Part shown: one piece after another, positions 1 to 11,900 of the stretch
How positions within the stretch are numbered: position 1 is the stretch's first letter
How the letters are laid out: each line of letters starts with the position of its first letter
Origin: Thermomucor indicae-seudaticae
Taxonomy: Eukaryota > Mucoromycota > Mucoromycetes > Mucorales > Lichtheimiaceae
Length of the DNA stretch: 36,423 bases
NCBI GenBank assembly: GCA_000787465.1
Contig: JSYX01000232.1
Span: 1-36,423 of the forward strand
Direction: 5' to 3'
The notes under the pieces: generated by a model
Seen by the model: the letters and a program-made list of their open reading frames with translations, nothing else
Told to the model about the DNA's origin: nothing
Databases searched by the model: none
Program-made: the position numbers and the translations under genes

Positions 1-3000
1 AACGCACCACCCCAGGAAAAAGAAAATTTAGAAAGCAACGGGTAAATTTGACACGTACATGGAAAGACGAAAAGGGAGAGGAAAAGAGAGGAAACTGGAA
101 GGACGCTTGACTGGAGAGAAGGCACTCTTTTATAGTTTCAAGCTGATCATTCGCAGCCCGACAAATTTTTTTCCATTCCTGGAGGTAAATACATTCCTAC
201 CTTGTGCAACCATGCTATCACAACATCAGCCCACTTTACTTTGTTATGATAACTCTATAACCAGCTCCATTGTGGCATCATCCACAGAAAGCTATGGCTA
301 GATTCCAGCAGTATCAGTTAGCGACGATGTCCAGTGACGGAAGTGTTGTCACGACGCTATTAAGGAGGCGATTTTCTATCACAGATATCAGCAGGATGCA
401 TCGGAAAAAGGGAGTATGGCTTTTTGTTTACACGGGTACCATCATAATGTTACGTTACTTTTGCTTTTCATCACTTTCTATGAATAACATCCAGTCCTCT
501 GAGGTTGACATATATTCCTGTCACTGCTCATAAACTTCTATTGCAATGAATTCCCAGTCCTTAGGGAAACGGTTGGGTGGTTTTAAAATCTCGCTGTATG
601 CAACCGGTGGCTCGGTAAAATTACGAGAGATGACATTTATTAATTGATTTTCGGATGATAACGGAAGAACTACAACTTTAAACTTAAAAATTTATCCAAA
701 TATCCTTGTCAAATAGCTTACATCACTTGTATACACGGGGTGGGTACGTGACCACGGCTAAAAGGTAGATTTAAGAGTTCATAAACGATCAACTACCTGT
801 ACGCTTGAGCGGGTGAGTATGGCTCCCAATGCATGTACCGGGTAGGATGTCGTCATTGGTAAATCAATCGCGGCCAGTGGCAACCCAAAATAGGTAAGTT
901 TACTTTTTGCGCCACGCTGTAAAAACTGTCTCACGTCCCTTTGAGAAAGCAAATCAAGGTTTTCATTTTATGGTCAATTAAAAACTATCAAAGTTATCGA
1001 ACGATTTCATAAGCTGGAAGTGGTAGGGCCCGCTGTTTCGTGGCAGAGGAGAAGTTTGTAGTTTGGAGAGGCAGGACCAGTTCTTTGTTTATTTACACTA
1101 GGAAAAGTCTAGATATTCAAGACCGATAAAACAAATCGGGAATTCCCAAACCTTGTTTGACTCAGCTGATATTGACGTATCGATCCACAGCAGCCATCAC
1201 CTTCCGTAATACGCCTTTACTGAAATGCCGTTGAAGCACGCCATATGTATCGTCACCATAGATATTGCTTATTTCTGTCAACTGTTCCTTGGGTACAGCT
1301 TCGTCAAGCTAGCAAACAAAGTTGTCAGTGGCACAATTTACAAGACGTACCCGTTTCTTGGTATCCTAGCGAAAAGAGTCTGGCTATTGCTTATCGTATG
1401 TATACTTTGACTTTGGATCTCCCGGATAGTTAGCCGCCTACGTGCTTTATAAGAGCAACCAGAGGAAAATGGGCCCGACGTGGCTAACCCTCTGCATTAT
1501 GATAAAAAGGAGAATACCAAGAAGGATTCCAAGATAGACTTGACCAAGTGGCAGCTTATCGAACAACACAACAGAGCAGACAGCACTCATGGAGGCTTTA
1601 TGCAGCTATCGTCCAAATTGGACTGATAAGCATTGTAAATTCATTCACCTGGGCGAATCCTGTCGGTAAGCTATTACGCACTTGTTTGTATAACCTCGAC
1701 TGAATATTCCTTTGCTGCTGCCGCGAAACACCGTCTACCGCACGATACTTTGAAAATTCTGTTATACGATACTCTTCCAATTTCAATGATTCAGCAAATG
1801 GACGACATTGCAATGGAAGTTAATCTCGTGAATTCTTTGATAGCAAATAATAATATGGTTACCGGTGTTCCTGCACACCATGCGGCCAGCCCGCCTACGT
1901 AATACAGACGAAAGATGATGACGTGGCACCCGCGCCGCATCACCAATAGCCCGTCCGCGGCTTCCGTCCCTGACTAACAAGATTGCAGGCGTAAAAGTCT
2001 TGCGATCCTGACGGTGCAAAGATATCCAGAGAGGTACGCCGCCTTGGACATGGCGACAGGACATTCACATGGAGCGATAAAAAGGGTACAGAGACTTTAA
2101 GAAAAGAAGAAAGGCAAGGGAAAGAAGTCAAAGAACAAAAATTCGGACGTGAGTTTCAGCGTAAAACTCGACTAGGAATTCTATACACCTAAAACCAAAC
2201 TGATAGTGGATGATGCCAGAGATTAGACTAAGCTGGCCGAACAGTGACAAAACGGGTATGTATAAAGCATTTTTACGCATAGTTTGTGTTTATATGCAAT
2301 TATTGTATAACGCTTGTATATCTCGATGGCTCACAGAAGCTTGACTAGATATGCGGGTACGTAATCTGGTCGTAGGGATTCGAATGGGTACATCCAGTAA
2401 TAAAGGTCGGGATGTCACTGCAAATGACATCTCCTAAGACGTCGTTTATTATGGTTGGGTGATCCGTCATGCGGTGCGTGTGCCGCGTCATCGCTTTGCT
2501 TTCGTTACGTGGGAGCGTCGACCGCGTGGTGTGCGGGAACAACGGTAATTATCATTAAAGAACATACAACATCAATTCCCATCGTAACGCTGTCCGTTCT
2601 ATTAAACTTGATGTATCCAGCTGCTGTAGAAGGGCATCGTGACAATGTTTATAAGTCTTTTGGTGGACAATAGGTAAAAGAACTGACCGCGTCAACAGCA
2701 TCATCCGTCAGAAATCAACTTCATGTACCGGTTTAGTTACGAGCCAATCAAGCACCCATGTATTTCCCGGTACGATATACGCCTTATTATCCCTGTCGGC
2801 GTTCTCTTGGCGTAGAACACCGTCCATAGTTAGCAAGTTATCTGCTTCGTAGTGACGATAAAGGGATATCCAGTTGCAGACGACACAAATGTGTATTGCG
2901 GACTAACAACATTTTGTCTGCAGCCATCCGAGTACTGACATAAGCATTTATCCCTTGTTTTGCAAGGACTGTGTGTATTCCAAGCAACCATAGTCATGTT

Positions 3001-3764
3001 CTGTCAGACCTTTTCTTTTTGGGTTCCCTTGAAGAACATCACCATTATAATTCGTCAAAGAAGAGGCTGATACAGCCTCTGACCATAAAAACGCAAAGAA
3101 ATCAGTGCATCCGTCTGATATAAATCATGCGCCGTACTGACCTGAATGCAACAACCGAATGAAAAGCGACTGGCCAAATTCCGTGTATGAAATGTTTAAG
3201 CATCAGTTTGCTCGCCAGCAGTGGCACTAGAGACGGTTTTCACGTAAAATGGCTGGAGAAGATTGGGACCCTTTGTCAGTTCGTCAATGACAACGATAAG
3301 CTAGGGTCTTATGAAATGTAGAGCGAATTGTCTGTGCAAGACAAAGGGTGCTCACTGACGACTTTACCGAAATATCCTCGCATGGAATACCGTAGAAACC
3401 ATGATCGTCTTCAGCGATACTGAGCATACATGTTCAAAGTGTCTTTCCTTTTATTCATATGGACTATGCCAGTTATTATTTCTTGCTCAAAGGAGATTGA
3501 TTTCTATCATTTTTCCTATAAACCCCATGTCAACCTCACCATCAGAATGTAGCCTTTCAAAACTGCAACAAACTTTGTTACTGTGGAGACATGATCGTTG
3601 GTGAAGACATAGGGGGGACGACAGCGTGCAAATAATATCCCCACGTTTTTAAAAACAAAACTGAATTTATATACGGATATGCAACGAAGAGAATACGCAA
3701 AAAAAGGTGAAATAAAATGAGAGACAACAAAAAAAAGGTAATTGAAACAAACGGTAAATGACCT
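1..3764. other. Gene-poor stretch with scattered coding-like scraps
   Basis: I see no gene here that can be spliced into a plausible protein. Open stretches are short and change frame often. The best scrap is frame 1 on the plus strand at about 1451-1624, a lysine-rich run (ANPLHYDKKENTKKDSK and on) closed by TGA, with no start and no obvious upstream splice partner. Others lie at 2094-2195 (basic, KEERQGKEVKEQKFGREF) and 3253-3320. They look like remnants of old coding sequence or mobile elements. I assign no function. Confidence 0.5.
3062..3080. repeat. Short perfect hairpin
   Basis: The 8-base arms agaggctg and cagcctct flank a 3-base loop. It lies in gene-poor DNA with no adjacent gene, so no terminator or regulatory role can be claimed. 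Confidence 0.4.
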
Positions 3765-6763
3765 TTACATGTAATCATCCGTATTGGTGATTGGCGTAAA
3801 GTCAATCCCGTTTTGAGCCACAAACTCGGCAAGGATACACTTGGCCATAATGGCCGCGTGGTGGAGGCGCGAAAACGGAGCAAACGGGAACATCGGGCCG
3901 CAAACATCACCAGCCTCGTCACCAAGCACGATTCCCGCCGAGAGATCGCCCTTCATACACACGTTCTTGAAGGTTTCCGGGAACTTTTGCTGGATATGTT
4001 CGTATCCCAGAAACTTTTCGGCTTCTCTCAAAGCACCGTAAGCGGCCTCGTAATTGCCCAACGCTTCCAAACAATATTGGGCATTCGCCACTACGTCGCT
4101 AGCCGCCTGCTGCTGCTGCTGCTGCTCTCCAGTCAAACTCCCGAGCTTGCGCTTGACTTGGCCTTCTTGCCGACTGAACATGTAAAACTTAATAAGCGAA
4201 CTGATCCTCAACAACAGTCCGTATAGCTCCTTGTGCTCCTGCAGCTTCTGTAACCGGCCCAACGTGAAGTCCATGAGTCCCCGCATGGAACCCCAGTTCC
4301 TCCAGTTGAACTCTTGCCCGCGCTTGTCCGTGTAATAAAACGCCAAGACGTAGTTCAGTAAAGCATGCATGTGATTCAGAATGCTAAGCATATCTGATCC
4401 TGCGCTGTCACCACGGTGCTTGTACGTCTTGGCCAGGTTCGAAAACCTACAAAATATTCATTAGTTAAAACATCAACCTTTTAAAAATCGAACGTATAAA
4501 GCTTGATCAACTTACATCAACGAAAACATTCGCATCTGCAAGTGGTCATCAGAGGAAGTTTTCGTCATGGCGGTGGAGGAAGGAGCGGAAGCGGTTGAAG
4601 AGGGAGCAGGAGGAGGAACGCCGGCGGAAGAGGAAGAAGGAAGAGCGGATTCGCGAGGTGACGGAGAGGGGTGAGCAGGACGCGAAGAAGAAGACGGAGG
4701 AGAACGAGAGCGACGGTGACGTGAGGGAGGGGAATGGCGGACAGAAGGACGACGGGGAGAAGGAGAGGGCGAACGACGGACAGAAGGACGACGAACAGGA
4801 GGAGGAGAAGGCGAACGACGAGAAGGACGACGGGGAGAAGGAGAAGGCGAACGGCGAAGAGAAGGGCGACGAGGCGGAGGAGAAGGCGAACGGCGAGAAG
4901 GACGACGAGAAGAAGGAGAAGGAGAACGACGAAAAGGACGGGAAGGCGAGCGGTGCTCAGGGGATGGCGATGGGCTGCTGACCATTTCCCCTTCTTCAAG
5001 CTCCGGCTCTTCAGCCGGCTGCTTCTTGGGGGCGGACGTCTTGCGCTTTGGGATCCGCATACTGCGAATGAACTCGGCAGGAATGGTCCCATGCGGCATC
5101 GTGAAACCGGCCGCCTTGCTGGACGACGAAGCAGCAACACCACCCGGAGACACCTTCTGCTTCTAGAAAAGAACAATAATTTCTTAGCAATCAAACATAA
5201 ATGTGCATGGCAATAAAGTAAAACCATGTTACCTTGGGCTCCCTTTCCGCAGAGTCCTCGCCCCGCGAAAGCTCACGCTTTGGGGACTTTGGCGGCGGGT
5301 CCCGCTTGCTGGAGGAGGCCACAGCAACACCACCGGACGTCACCTTCTGCTTCTACAACACGAATTTAGCAATCAAAGAAAAATTTGCTGCTTGACGTCG
5401 TGTACGATTTACCTTGGCAGACTTCTGGACTTGCTCATCCTCCCGCGAAAGCTTGCGCTTCGGGGACGGCTTCTACAAAAAATTTACAGTAAAATCATAA
5501 ACAAAATGAATGGGCAAAGAAAAGTTTTTCGATTGCGTTATTTACCTTGGCAGCAGGAGGCGCAGCAAAAGGGAGATGCAAATTCAAGACCGGGCGCACT
5601 TGACAGTCCTCAGGAGTCGTTGTGCTACGGTTGACATGAGTAAAAACAAAATGCATATGCGCAAAAAATATAAAAATTATGAACTTACCCTATACCCAGG
5701 TCCGAGATTTTTCTCGTGGCGATGGGGTCATCAGCCGACAAGGGCAAGTACTTTTTCAGGAAGAAGAGGTCCTGTTTCAAAAAAAAATCAAAGGAAGTCA
5801 GTTTTTTCAGGAAAAAAGGCAAGACCGTGAGTGGAACTTACAGGCAGGATGATGGCGCCCTTCTTCTTGGTCGTGGGGGAACGCGCTTGCAAAGCTCTCT
5901 GAGGCTGCTTCAAAGAAGACGCCGAAGAAGGAGGAGCAGATGAAGAAGAAGAATCCACGCGCTGCTGAGACATGGACAAAGTCTCGCTGCGCTGGGCAGA
6001 CGACGGAAGAGAAGAGGTAGGAGCAACAGGACGCTTGAAGGGCGTGGCCTTGTCCTTGCCCTTTTCCTTTTCCTTGGCAGCCTTCGCTTGTGAACCAGAA
6101 GCAGGCACCTTGGACGAACGTGGACGGGCACTAGCAGCCGCAATGTCATTCAAAATGTCCTGAACAGGATCCTTGACCTTGGGCTGCGCTTGAGCAGACT
6201 TGACAGTAGAAGAAGTAGGGGCAGGGCCAGAACCAGAACCAGAACCAGAAGCTTCGCGCTTGGCTTGAGTGTAGGCACAACGTTGAGAGTCAGACATGCT
6301 GGAAAGCTTTTCGCTGTCAAAAGGGCAATAGAGAGAGAAAACGCGTAGATCAGTAACTGCCAAAGATGATGCGCGGCCTATTTATGCAACCCAGTCGGAC
6401 TTACGACTCTTGCAAAATGGTCTCCACATCGCGTAACTTGACTCCACCTCGAGTTGGAGGATAAATCGGTCGATGTTTAATAGGCGGCACCCAATCAGGG
6501 TCTGGAACCACATGATTCTTTTTCTGCTTCAGCGCTTTATAGCAGTCGTCCGGTCCTTCTTTTGGCAGAGCCTCCCAGTGGGGAACCTTTTCATACGACA
6601 TGTAGTGCAAGCTCGAAGACGCCTTGAAGATCTCAATAGGTGACTGGAACGTGGCGTACATGGGTTGCCGATTGTAAGTCATGGGCTTCTTATTCTCATT
6701 CGTCAAAAAGCCGGCCAATGCATCGTCGCACAATTGGCGAAGCGTGGCTGTCTTTTGATCCAT
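3765..6763 (-). CDS. RS-rich nuclear protein with possible AFF/Ebp1-like C-terminal domain (8 exons, 833 aa)
   Basis: Exons (minus strand, plus coordinates): 6405-6763, 5842-6313, 5689-5771, 5546-5624, 5413-5472, 5233-5352, 4516-5162, 3765-4446; 2502 nt in frame. Seen: an N-terminal 120-residue globular-looking region, a Ser/Gly/Lys-rich linker, then at about aa 460-545 a run of RRPS-RRSPSPSP repeats like the RS domains of splicing and elongation factors, then an alpha-helical C-terminus from about aa 607 containing a Q6 tract. The start of that region (LAKTYKHRGD, then a helix NYVLAFYYTDK) resembles the C-terminal homology domain of AFF proteins and fission-yeast Ebp1, scaffolds of the ELL-containing super elongation complex. 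That resemblance is by eye and weak. If right, the protein supports RNA polymerase II elongation in the nucleus; otherwise it is an unassigned RS-domain protein. It is divergent from the NmrA-like gene, 377 bases away. Confidence 0.75.
4640..4950 (-). repeat. RS-repeat minisatellite inside exon 7
   Basis: Degenerate units of roughly 36-39 bases encode RRPS-RRSPSPSP on the minus strand. The plus strand is almost pure purine (GGACGACGGGGAGAAGGAGA-like), so long spurious ORFs also stay open on the plus strand and in a second minus frame. Those ORFs are composition artefacts. The tract is a natural place for length polymorphism. Confidence 0.8.
5120..5472 (-). repeat. Tandemly duplicated exon-intron unit (exons 5, 6, 7)
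   Basis: Exons 6 and 7 both begin KQKV(T/S), then GGVA and SSSK. Exons 5 and 6 both end with a PKR-K/E-LSR acidic-lysine motif followed by AAG|GTAA. The introns ahead of exons 6 and 7 share TTTGATTGCTAA near the branch point. All these introns are phase 0. The simplest reading is unequal duplication of one exon with its upstream intron, followed by divergence. Confidence 0.75.
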
Positions 6764-6847
6764 ATCAACAAGGAATATCGGTTACTGAGAGAGTGTATTC
6801 GTGCGGGTGTACAGTATACTTGGATCTGTTCTGATTGTTAGACTAAA

Positions 6848-7000
6848 ATGATCAGCGATGAGTTAGTTACAGCAATGAGAAGAGTTGCAGAGGACGAAGA
6901 AAAGGACCCAATCCTTACAAGGCGGAGTTGTTTATGCCGTTTTGTGGAAGACAAGATGTGTTACAACGAAGGGCGTGTCTGTAAGCAGAAGAAAACCTGA
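6848..7000 (+). CDS. Small hypothetical ORF (50 aa), Cys-containing
   Basis: An ATG in good context (AAAATGA) opens a 50-codon frame with acidic N-terminus, four cysteines (CLC, then CYNEGRVC) and a basic KQKK end. It lies in the 377-base gap between two divergent genes. It has no family I recognise. It could be a small gene, an upstream ORF in a longer transcript of the NmrA-like gene, or chance. A GTAAGC donor-like site inside it (6981) leaves room for splicing, but I found no in-phase acceptor. Confidence 0.25.
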   Translation: MISDELVTAMRRVAEDEEKDPILTRRSCLCRFVEDKMCYNEGRVCKQKKT

Positions 7001-7076
7001 TAGGAAGTTGACTCGACAGAGAGAGAGAAATACGTGTGTAAAACAGGCTGAAAACAACTTGCCATTGTCTTCTTTC

Positions 7077-7088
7077 TTATATATATAA
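7077..7088 (+). promoter_or_regulatory. TATA box of the NmrA-like gene
   Basis: TTATATATATAA lies 53 bases before the ATG at 7141. If transcription starts about 25-35 bases downstream, the in-frame ATG at 7099 would fall at or before the transcription start. This is why I prefer the ATG at 7141. Confidence 0.6.
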
Positions 7089-7140
7089 TGAAACATGGAT
7101 GTCTGGCGTGGGTTCTTTTTCTTTTCTATCTTGGGATACT

Positions 7141-8372
7141 ATGGATTCTTCCGGTTCCAGTCACCATCATTTGCACTACGTTCTTGTAAGCAACGGCGAA
7201 GACTACGTTGGTCATGCTCTTGCCCATCATTTGGTCAACGAGCTCTCTCGGCGCCCAGGCAGAATGAAAAGGAAGCATTGGCGGGTTCGTGTGCTTTGTC
7301 GGGACCTCCAATCGTGCGAGGATCTCCTGCGTATGGGAGCAGATTGTCGGGTACATAGATATACAGCGTGTGGTAGCTAGTGGCGGGTTCGTCTCTGATA
7401 ATAACATCCCCTATGTCATCTTAGGAGGTCGATTACAGCAGCGTGGCAAGTCTCCGCCGACACATGCACCATGTGAAGTGCGTTATTCTGGTGCCCGACA
7501 TGACGGAGCAGCAACTTATGAATGGCCGGAATGTAGTCGAAGCGGCATACTTGGAAAGCGTCAAGCGCATGCAAATGATCTCAGATATTGCACTTGGTTA
7601 TATGATGAAAGAACAAAAAGAAGACGAGTCTCGTCCACTTGGCCAATTCCATGCCTTGGAACAATGCGTCCGTGAAAAATATGCCTATGGCCGCTGGTGC
7701 ATCTTTCGCTTGTCCATGATTCACCAAGTCCTCTACTATTGGGCCAGGATGGTTGAGCAAAAAGGTTGCATTGGCATGCCCATGCCTCCGGATACGAACT
7801 TTGTAGCCATTGGTATTCAAGACATTTGTGACGCCGTGGCCACTCTGATTCTGGGTTCCCACAAACAAGATCAACCTGAAGACAACGATGAAGAGCAGCT
7901 GGAGGTGGAAATCCCGGATGCGGCCGTCAAGCGTATCTTCGAACTGACGGGCGTTTGCGTCTGGATGGGTGAAACCGTTGCGTATCAACTGGGTCGCGCT
8001 TTGGGTGCCCCCGAGGGTGAAATCACGTATTGTGAATTGTCGCCGGATGAGTTGCGTCAATACTTTGAATCCATTACTGGTCAAGAACAAGGCGGTAGTA
8101 ACACCTTGGCATGGTTTGGATCTTTAGCGACTCGTATTCTCGGTGTCCCCGACAGACCCGGTTTGATACCTGATCCACACAGGCATCTCAAGAAATTCGA
8201 CGTGGAGTTCTTGTTGCATTGGTTTGAGATGGCTAAACGTGCAGGAGGATTCACCAGACTGACGAACGATGCGAGGGACCTGATCGGTCGTGAGCCACGT
8301 GAACTCAATCAGTTCTTTGAGGATAATCGCCAGCAGTTCCGTCGTCCTTCTGCGACCTCTGTGCCAGAGTAA
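7141..8372 (+). CDS. NmrA-like NAD(P)-binding Rossmann-fold protein (2 exons, 385 aa)
   Basis: Exons 7141-7350 and 7425-8372; the 74-nt intron is phase 0 and splicing restores ADCR-EVDYSSVASL, the usual end of the second and third beta-strands of this fold. The N-terminal glycine motif is atypical (VLVSNGEDYVGHALAHHL instead of GATGxxG), followed by KCVILVPD and a long C-terminal segment. NmrA-like proteins are atypical short-chain dehydrogenases that often bind dinucleotide as redox sensors and may lack catalysis; no YxxxK pair is evident. A further in-frame ATG lies at 7099 (14 residues longer). It is convergent with the small secreted-protein gene. Family assignment is good; the function is not known. 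Confidence 0.85.
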
Positions 8373-8410
8373 AAGTTAATGGCAGTAATTGTTCCTCGTA
8401 AACAAGGACA

Positions 8411-8416
8411 AATAAA
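8411..8416 (+). terminator. Polyadenylation signal of the NmrA-like gene
   Basis: AATAAA lies 39 bases after the stop codon at 8372. Confidence 0.5.
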
Positions 8417-8553
8417 GGTTCGAGCCAATGGGCTGTAGTTGCGTCTCTTGTCAATTGCTTTGAAAGCTTGTAGTTTTAATAAGCAAATGTTGCCAAACTA
8501 TTCAAGCAAAGGATACAGCCAATGGATATGATAACAGGAATCAGTATCACTTC

Positions 8554-8790
8554 CTAAATATGACTTTGTCTAGCAATTTGCGACGGTGGCAGTGGTGGGT
8601 CAAAAGGAGCTGGTTCTGGTCGCCGCCATTGATGCCCATAGTTATTATATCCATAATTGTGACGATGCCAATAATGGTCGTGGTAGACGTAACGTCTCGG
8701 CTGAAGATCGCTTATGACAGGAAATGTGCTTGCCGCCCAGGAAAGAACACAAAACGTGATAGCAACAATAACAATAAGATATCTAAACAT
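8554..8790 (-). CDS. Small secreted His/Tyr-rich protein (78 aa)
   Basis: A single-exon ORF. Residues 1-20 form a classic signal peptide: a hydrophobic core (LIVIVAITFCVLSW) ending at an AAS cleavage-like site. The mature part of about 58 residues is rich in His, Tyr, Asn, Arg and Pro (HDHYWHRHNYGYNNYGHQW, then a proline-rich tail). There are no mature cysteines, so it is not a typical disulfide-rich effector; the His cluster suggests metal binding or a cell-wall/extracellular role, but that is inference. It is convergent with the NmrA-like gene and followed by the IBtk-like gene on the same strand. Confidence 0.65.
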   Translation of the reverse strand: MFRYLIVIVAITFCVLSWAASTFPVISDLQPRRYVYHDHYWHRHNYGYNNYGHQWRRPEPAPFDPPLPPSQIARQSHI

Positions 8791-8916
8791 GAAAGAAACG
8801 AGTACGATTTAAAAATCAACGAGAAAGATTGTCAATAAAGGACTTTAGTATTATGTACAAGTAACTGAATTACGAGTTAACAAACACAGTCTAATCTATT
8901 ATTATGTCTTTTCTCC

Positions 8917-11900
8917 CTAATTGAGGCTTTCAATCTCAAACCACTCGCCAGTGGATGGATCGACTGTCTGCACATAAAACTCCCGCAATGCTTCGATGGC
9001 CTTCTCTTCGATCTGAATTCGGATCAAGCTCTTCTTCGTCTTCTTTCCTTTGATCCATTGGTCTTCTAATTCTTGCTGCCGCTGAATATCTTGGAATGAA
9101 CGCACACCTCCGTGACCAGGGATCGACTGTGATTTCACTGTTGAACGCTGCCGTCGAATAGGAGTTAGTGCAAAATTGGACCCAAGACTGATAGTAGGAT
9201 CAAAGTCAAGTTCTCGCGGCTTCTGCTCTGCATTGAGCTTGCGGACATCATCCGCGGACTCAAATATTTCTTCTTTGGACACATAACTAGTCCTGATATG
9301 TTAGCGAAAAAGCGTATCTTTAGCAGCAGCATCACTCACATTTTTTTGCCCTTTGAACTCTCTTCCACAGAACTTCCTGTACTCGTCGACAAAGGACTTA
9401 TGTCTTTCCAAGACAACTGCGGCTTCTCAGGCGGTGTAGCATGAGAAGGCGCTACTTTACCCCACACAGGTTTTGGAGACGTGGATGCTGCTGCAGCGGC
9501 AGCCGCCAGCTCCTGTTGATGCAGCTTTCGACGCTCTTTTTGCGAGAGCTTTTTCGGTATATGGACAGGGGCTGAAAGCTAGATGCGATAAAAAGCTCTT
9601 GAGACCGATAACTTAATCCATATCCGCTCTTGCTTACCTTCCCAGATTGTCCTGACGAACCAGGCGGCGTCGCGAGCTGCTCTCCCAAGATATCCCTTAG
9701 CGAGGGCTTCGACCTATGACATAGCATGTTTAGCCGTAATGCAACTTGACCTCTGACTCTACGCACAACATACTCGGCTGATCCAGCAGCGGTCAACGGT
9801 ATCGCCCAGCCTTGCCGAGAAGTACCGGCAGGGCTAGTTGATGGCTTGGTATTTCCATATTCATGCAGATCAGTCATAGCAGGCTTTTCTTCCTCCGTTT
9901 TACTCTCCTTGGGTGATATCACATCGTCCTCATCCATAGAAAATATCATGCCATCTTCTGAATCACCGCTTTTCTCTGCTGACCTGACAGGCGATGGCAT
10001 TATGGTGACGAGTGTTTCAGCATAGTTGCTGATCACAGGCTGGTCTTCGTGCGACATTGTGTAAAGCGAACACGAAAATTCAAGATCTTCATCGTCTGGA
10101 CTTTTCGTGGTCGATTCAAACGGAATTCCAGGCTGTCGTATATAAGGCATATCCATTGCTTGACTGCGTCGAACGGTTTCTTCAAGCTCCTTAATGATTG
10201 ATTGGTCCAAGTCCTCCAAACCCCTAGTTTCCGATAAGCGCATGTGCATAGCCTCGAGTGCAGTAGAAAAATCTTACCCATTGTTAAGGAAAATGTCCAA
10301 GTTGGCAGCTATGAATTTGAGGCATGCGTCTTTGAGACAGTCTGCCAGATATAGCTTCGATTTTTCCAGCAGTTTTCTCGCCGACTTGAGATCCAAAAAT
10401 CGAACAAGAGAGGCTTCGCATATTCTCTTCAGGTTGTACAGCAACAGCTCATCGGCAACACATAGCGTCTCGAGCAAAAGCATCATCATTTCTTCACGAC
10501 TATCCTTGATGATATCAGCAAACAAAGACTTATCATCGAAGTCGCCGTAGAAGTGTCGAAGCAAGATCTCCATTGTTTCTTTCCTAATATGTGATACGTC
10601 CACAGGCACACATGCTTCTGCTGTATGACGTCTTCGCCGTTCTACAGTCCAGACAGAGTTTGGTTCAAACAAAGCCCCAAAGAAAGGACAACGTTGCCGA
10701 ACGACGACTTCATGACATAGGAGCTCCCCATCCGATAACATAAGACGAACGTTCCAAAACTTTTGCGACTCTAGCAGCCAAAGTGTATCCTGAGTAATAG
10801 TAGGCTCAGGAGTATTGCTGAAAGACGATGATGCTGAAGCAAGCAATTCTCGTAAATCGAATATTTTTGCCAGCTGGACGAGTTCTTTTTGTATTTGGTC
10901 AACGGATGCGCTACTGGAACCACGCGATAAGCAAGGCAGTTGAAAGTATGCGCCCATTGGATGCAAGTAGCTGTCGGTATACAGATAGTCGAGTAACAGC
11001 AACATTGAACTTGGGTCGTACTCTTTGTTAAGTCGCATCCTCCTCACGCCGTTTTGCTCGACCATGGTTATGTCGGGATGTCCACCGCCCAGAAACAGTT
11101 TTCGGAGCGTTGGGCTTCGACAAGCAAGCAGACAGGAGTGACAATATAGATGCTTGCCTTCACAAAGATCAAATACGATGTCCAGAGTCTTATCTTTCGC
11201 AGCCACCGCATCTATATCTTTCCAGGCCAGTTGTATCGCGTCTTCAATTCGTCTCTCAAACACTTCACAGATCGTCGCCGTAACCTTTTCGACATCTTCC
11301 TCTTCATCCTTTTCTGCAGAAGCAATATTCGACACCTCCTTTAATTGCTTTTCTTTCTCCCGTAGCAAGTCATTTATTTGGTGCTCGAGCCTCTTGCCTA
11401 TAACGGCATGAGGCAGCGCGTTTGCCAAGTCATCTCGAAGCGTCGACTTTACCAAATCAACAGGACCTGTTTGGTACTCTGATCGTAACGCCATGAATGC
11501 TCCACTTGAATTTGCGCAAACTCGTATGCATCGCTGTAGATTCGGCAACGCAGAAAATTTGTAATTATTATCTTTGCTATCTCCAATGGGGGTGCCCGTA
11601 AACACTTGTCCCGATTTCGTACAAACAATCAGTTCTCCTTGCCGACCCATGCTGGCATCAGTCGCTGCTAGATGCGGTTTCCGCAGCGTCCAAACACGCT
11701 TTGGTGAGCTTATCGTAACCGTCGCCTTAGACTTTGGACGCGTCTTATCTGCTTGCCGCATGCTGGAGCTTGGTTTACATGACCAGACATACACATCTCC
11801 ATTATTTGATAAGGTTGCCATATGATTATCATTACAAGGGAGAAGCTTGACCATGTAATTGACTGAACTAGAATGGACTCGCAAATAAGCTGGGAATCTT

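Noticed and set aside
4734..5216. Long Arg-rich plus-strand ORF opposite the RS-rich exon
   Set aside because: It exists only because the minus-strand RS repeat is purine-skewed; it crosses a splice site of the real gene and has no protein-like composition.
4565..5227. Second long minus-strand ORF (Leu/Arg-rich)
   Set aside because: It is a shifted reading of the same repeat; the other frame joins cleanly to exons on both sides.
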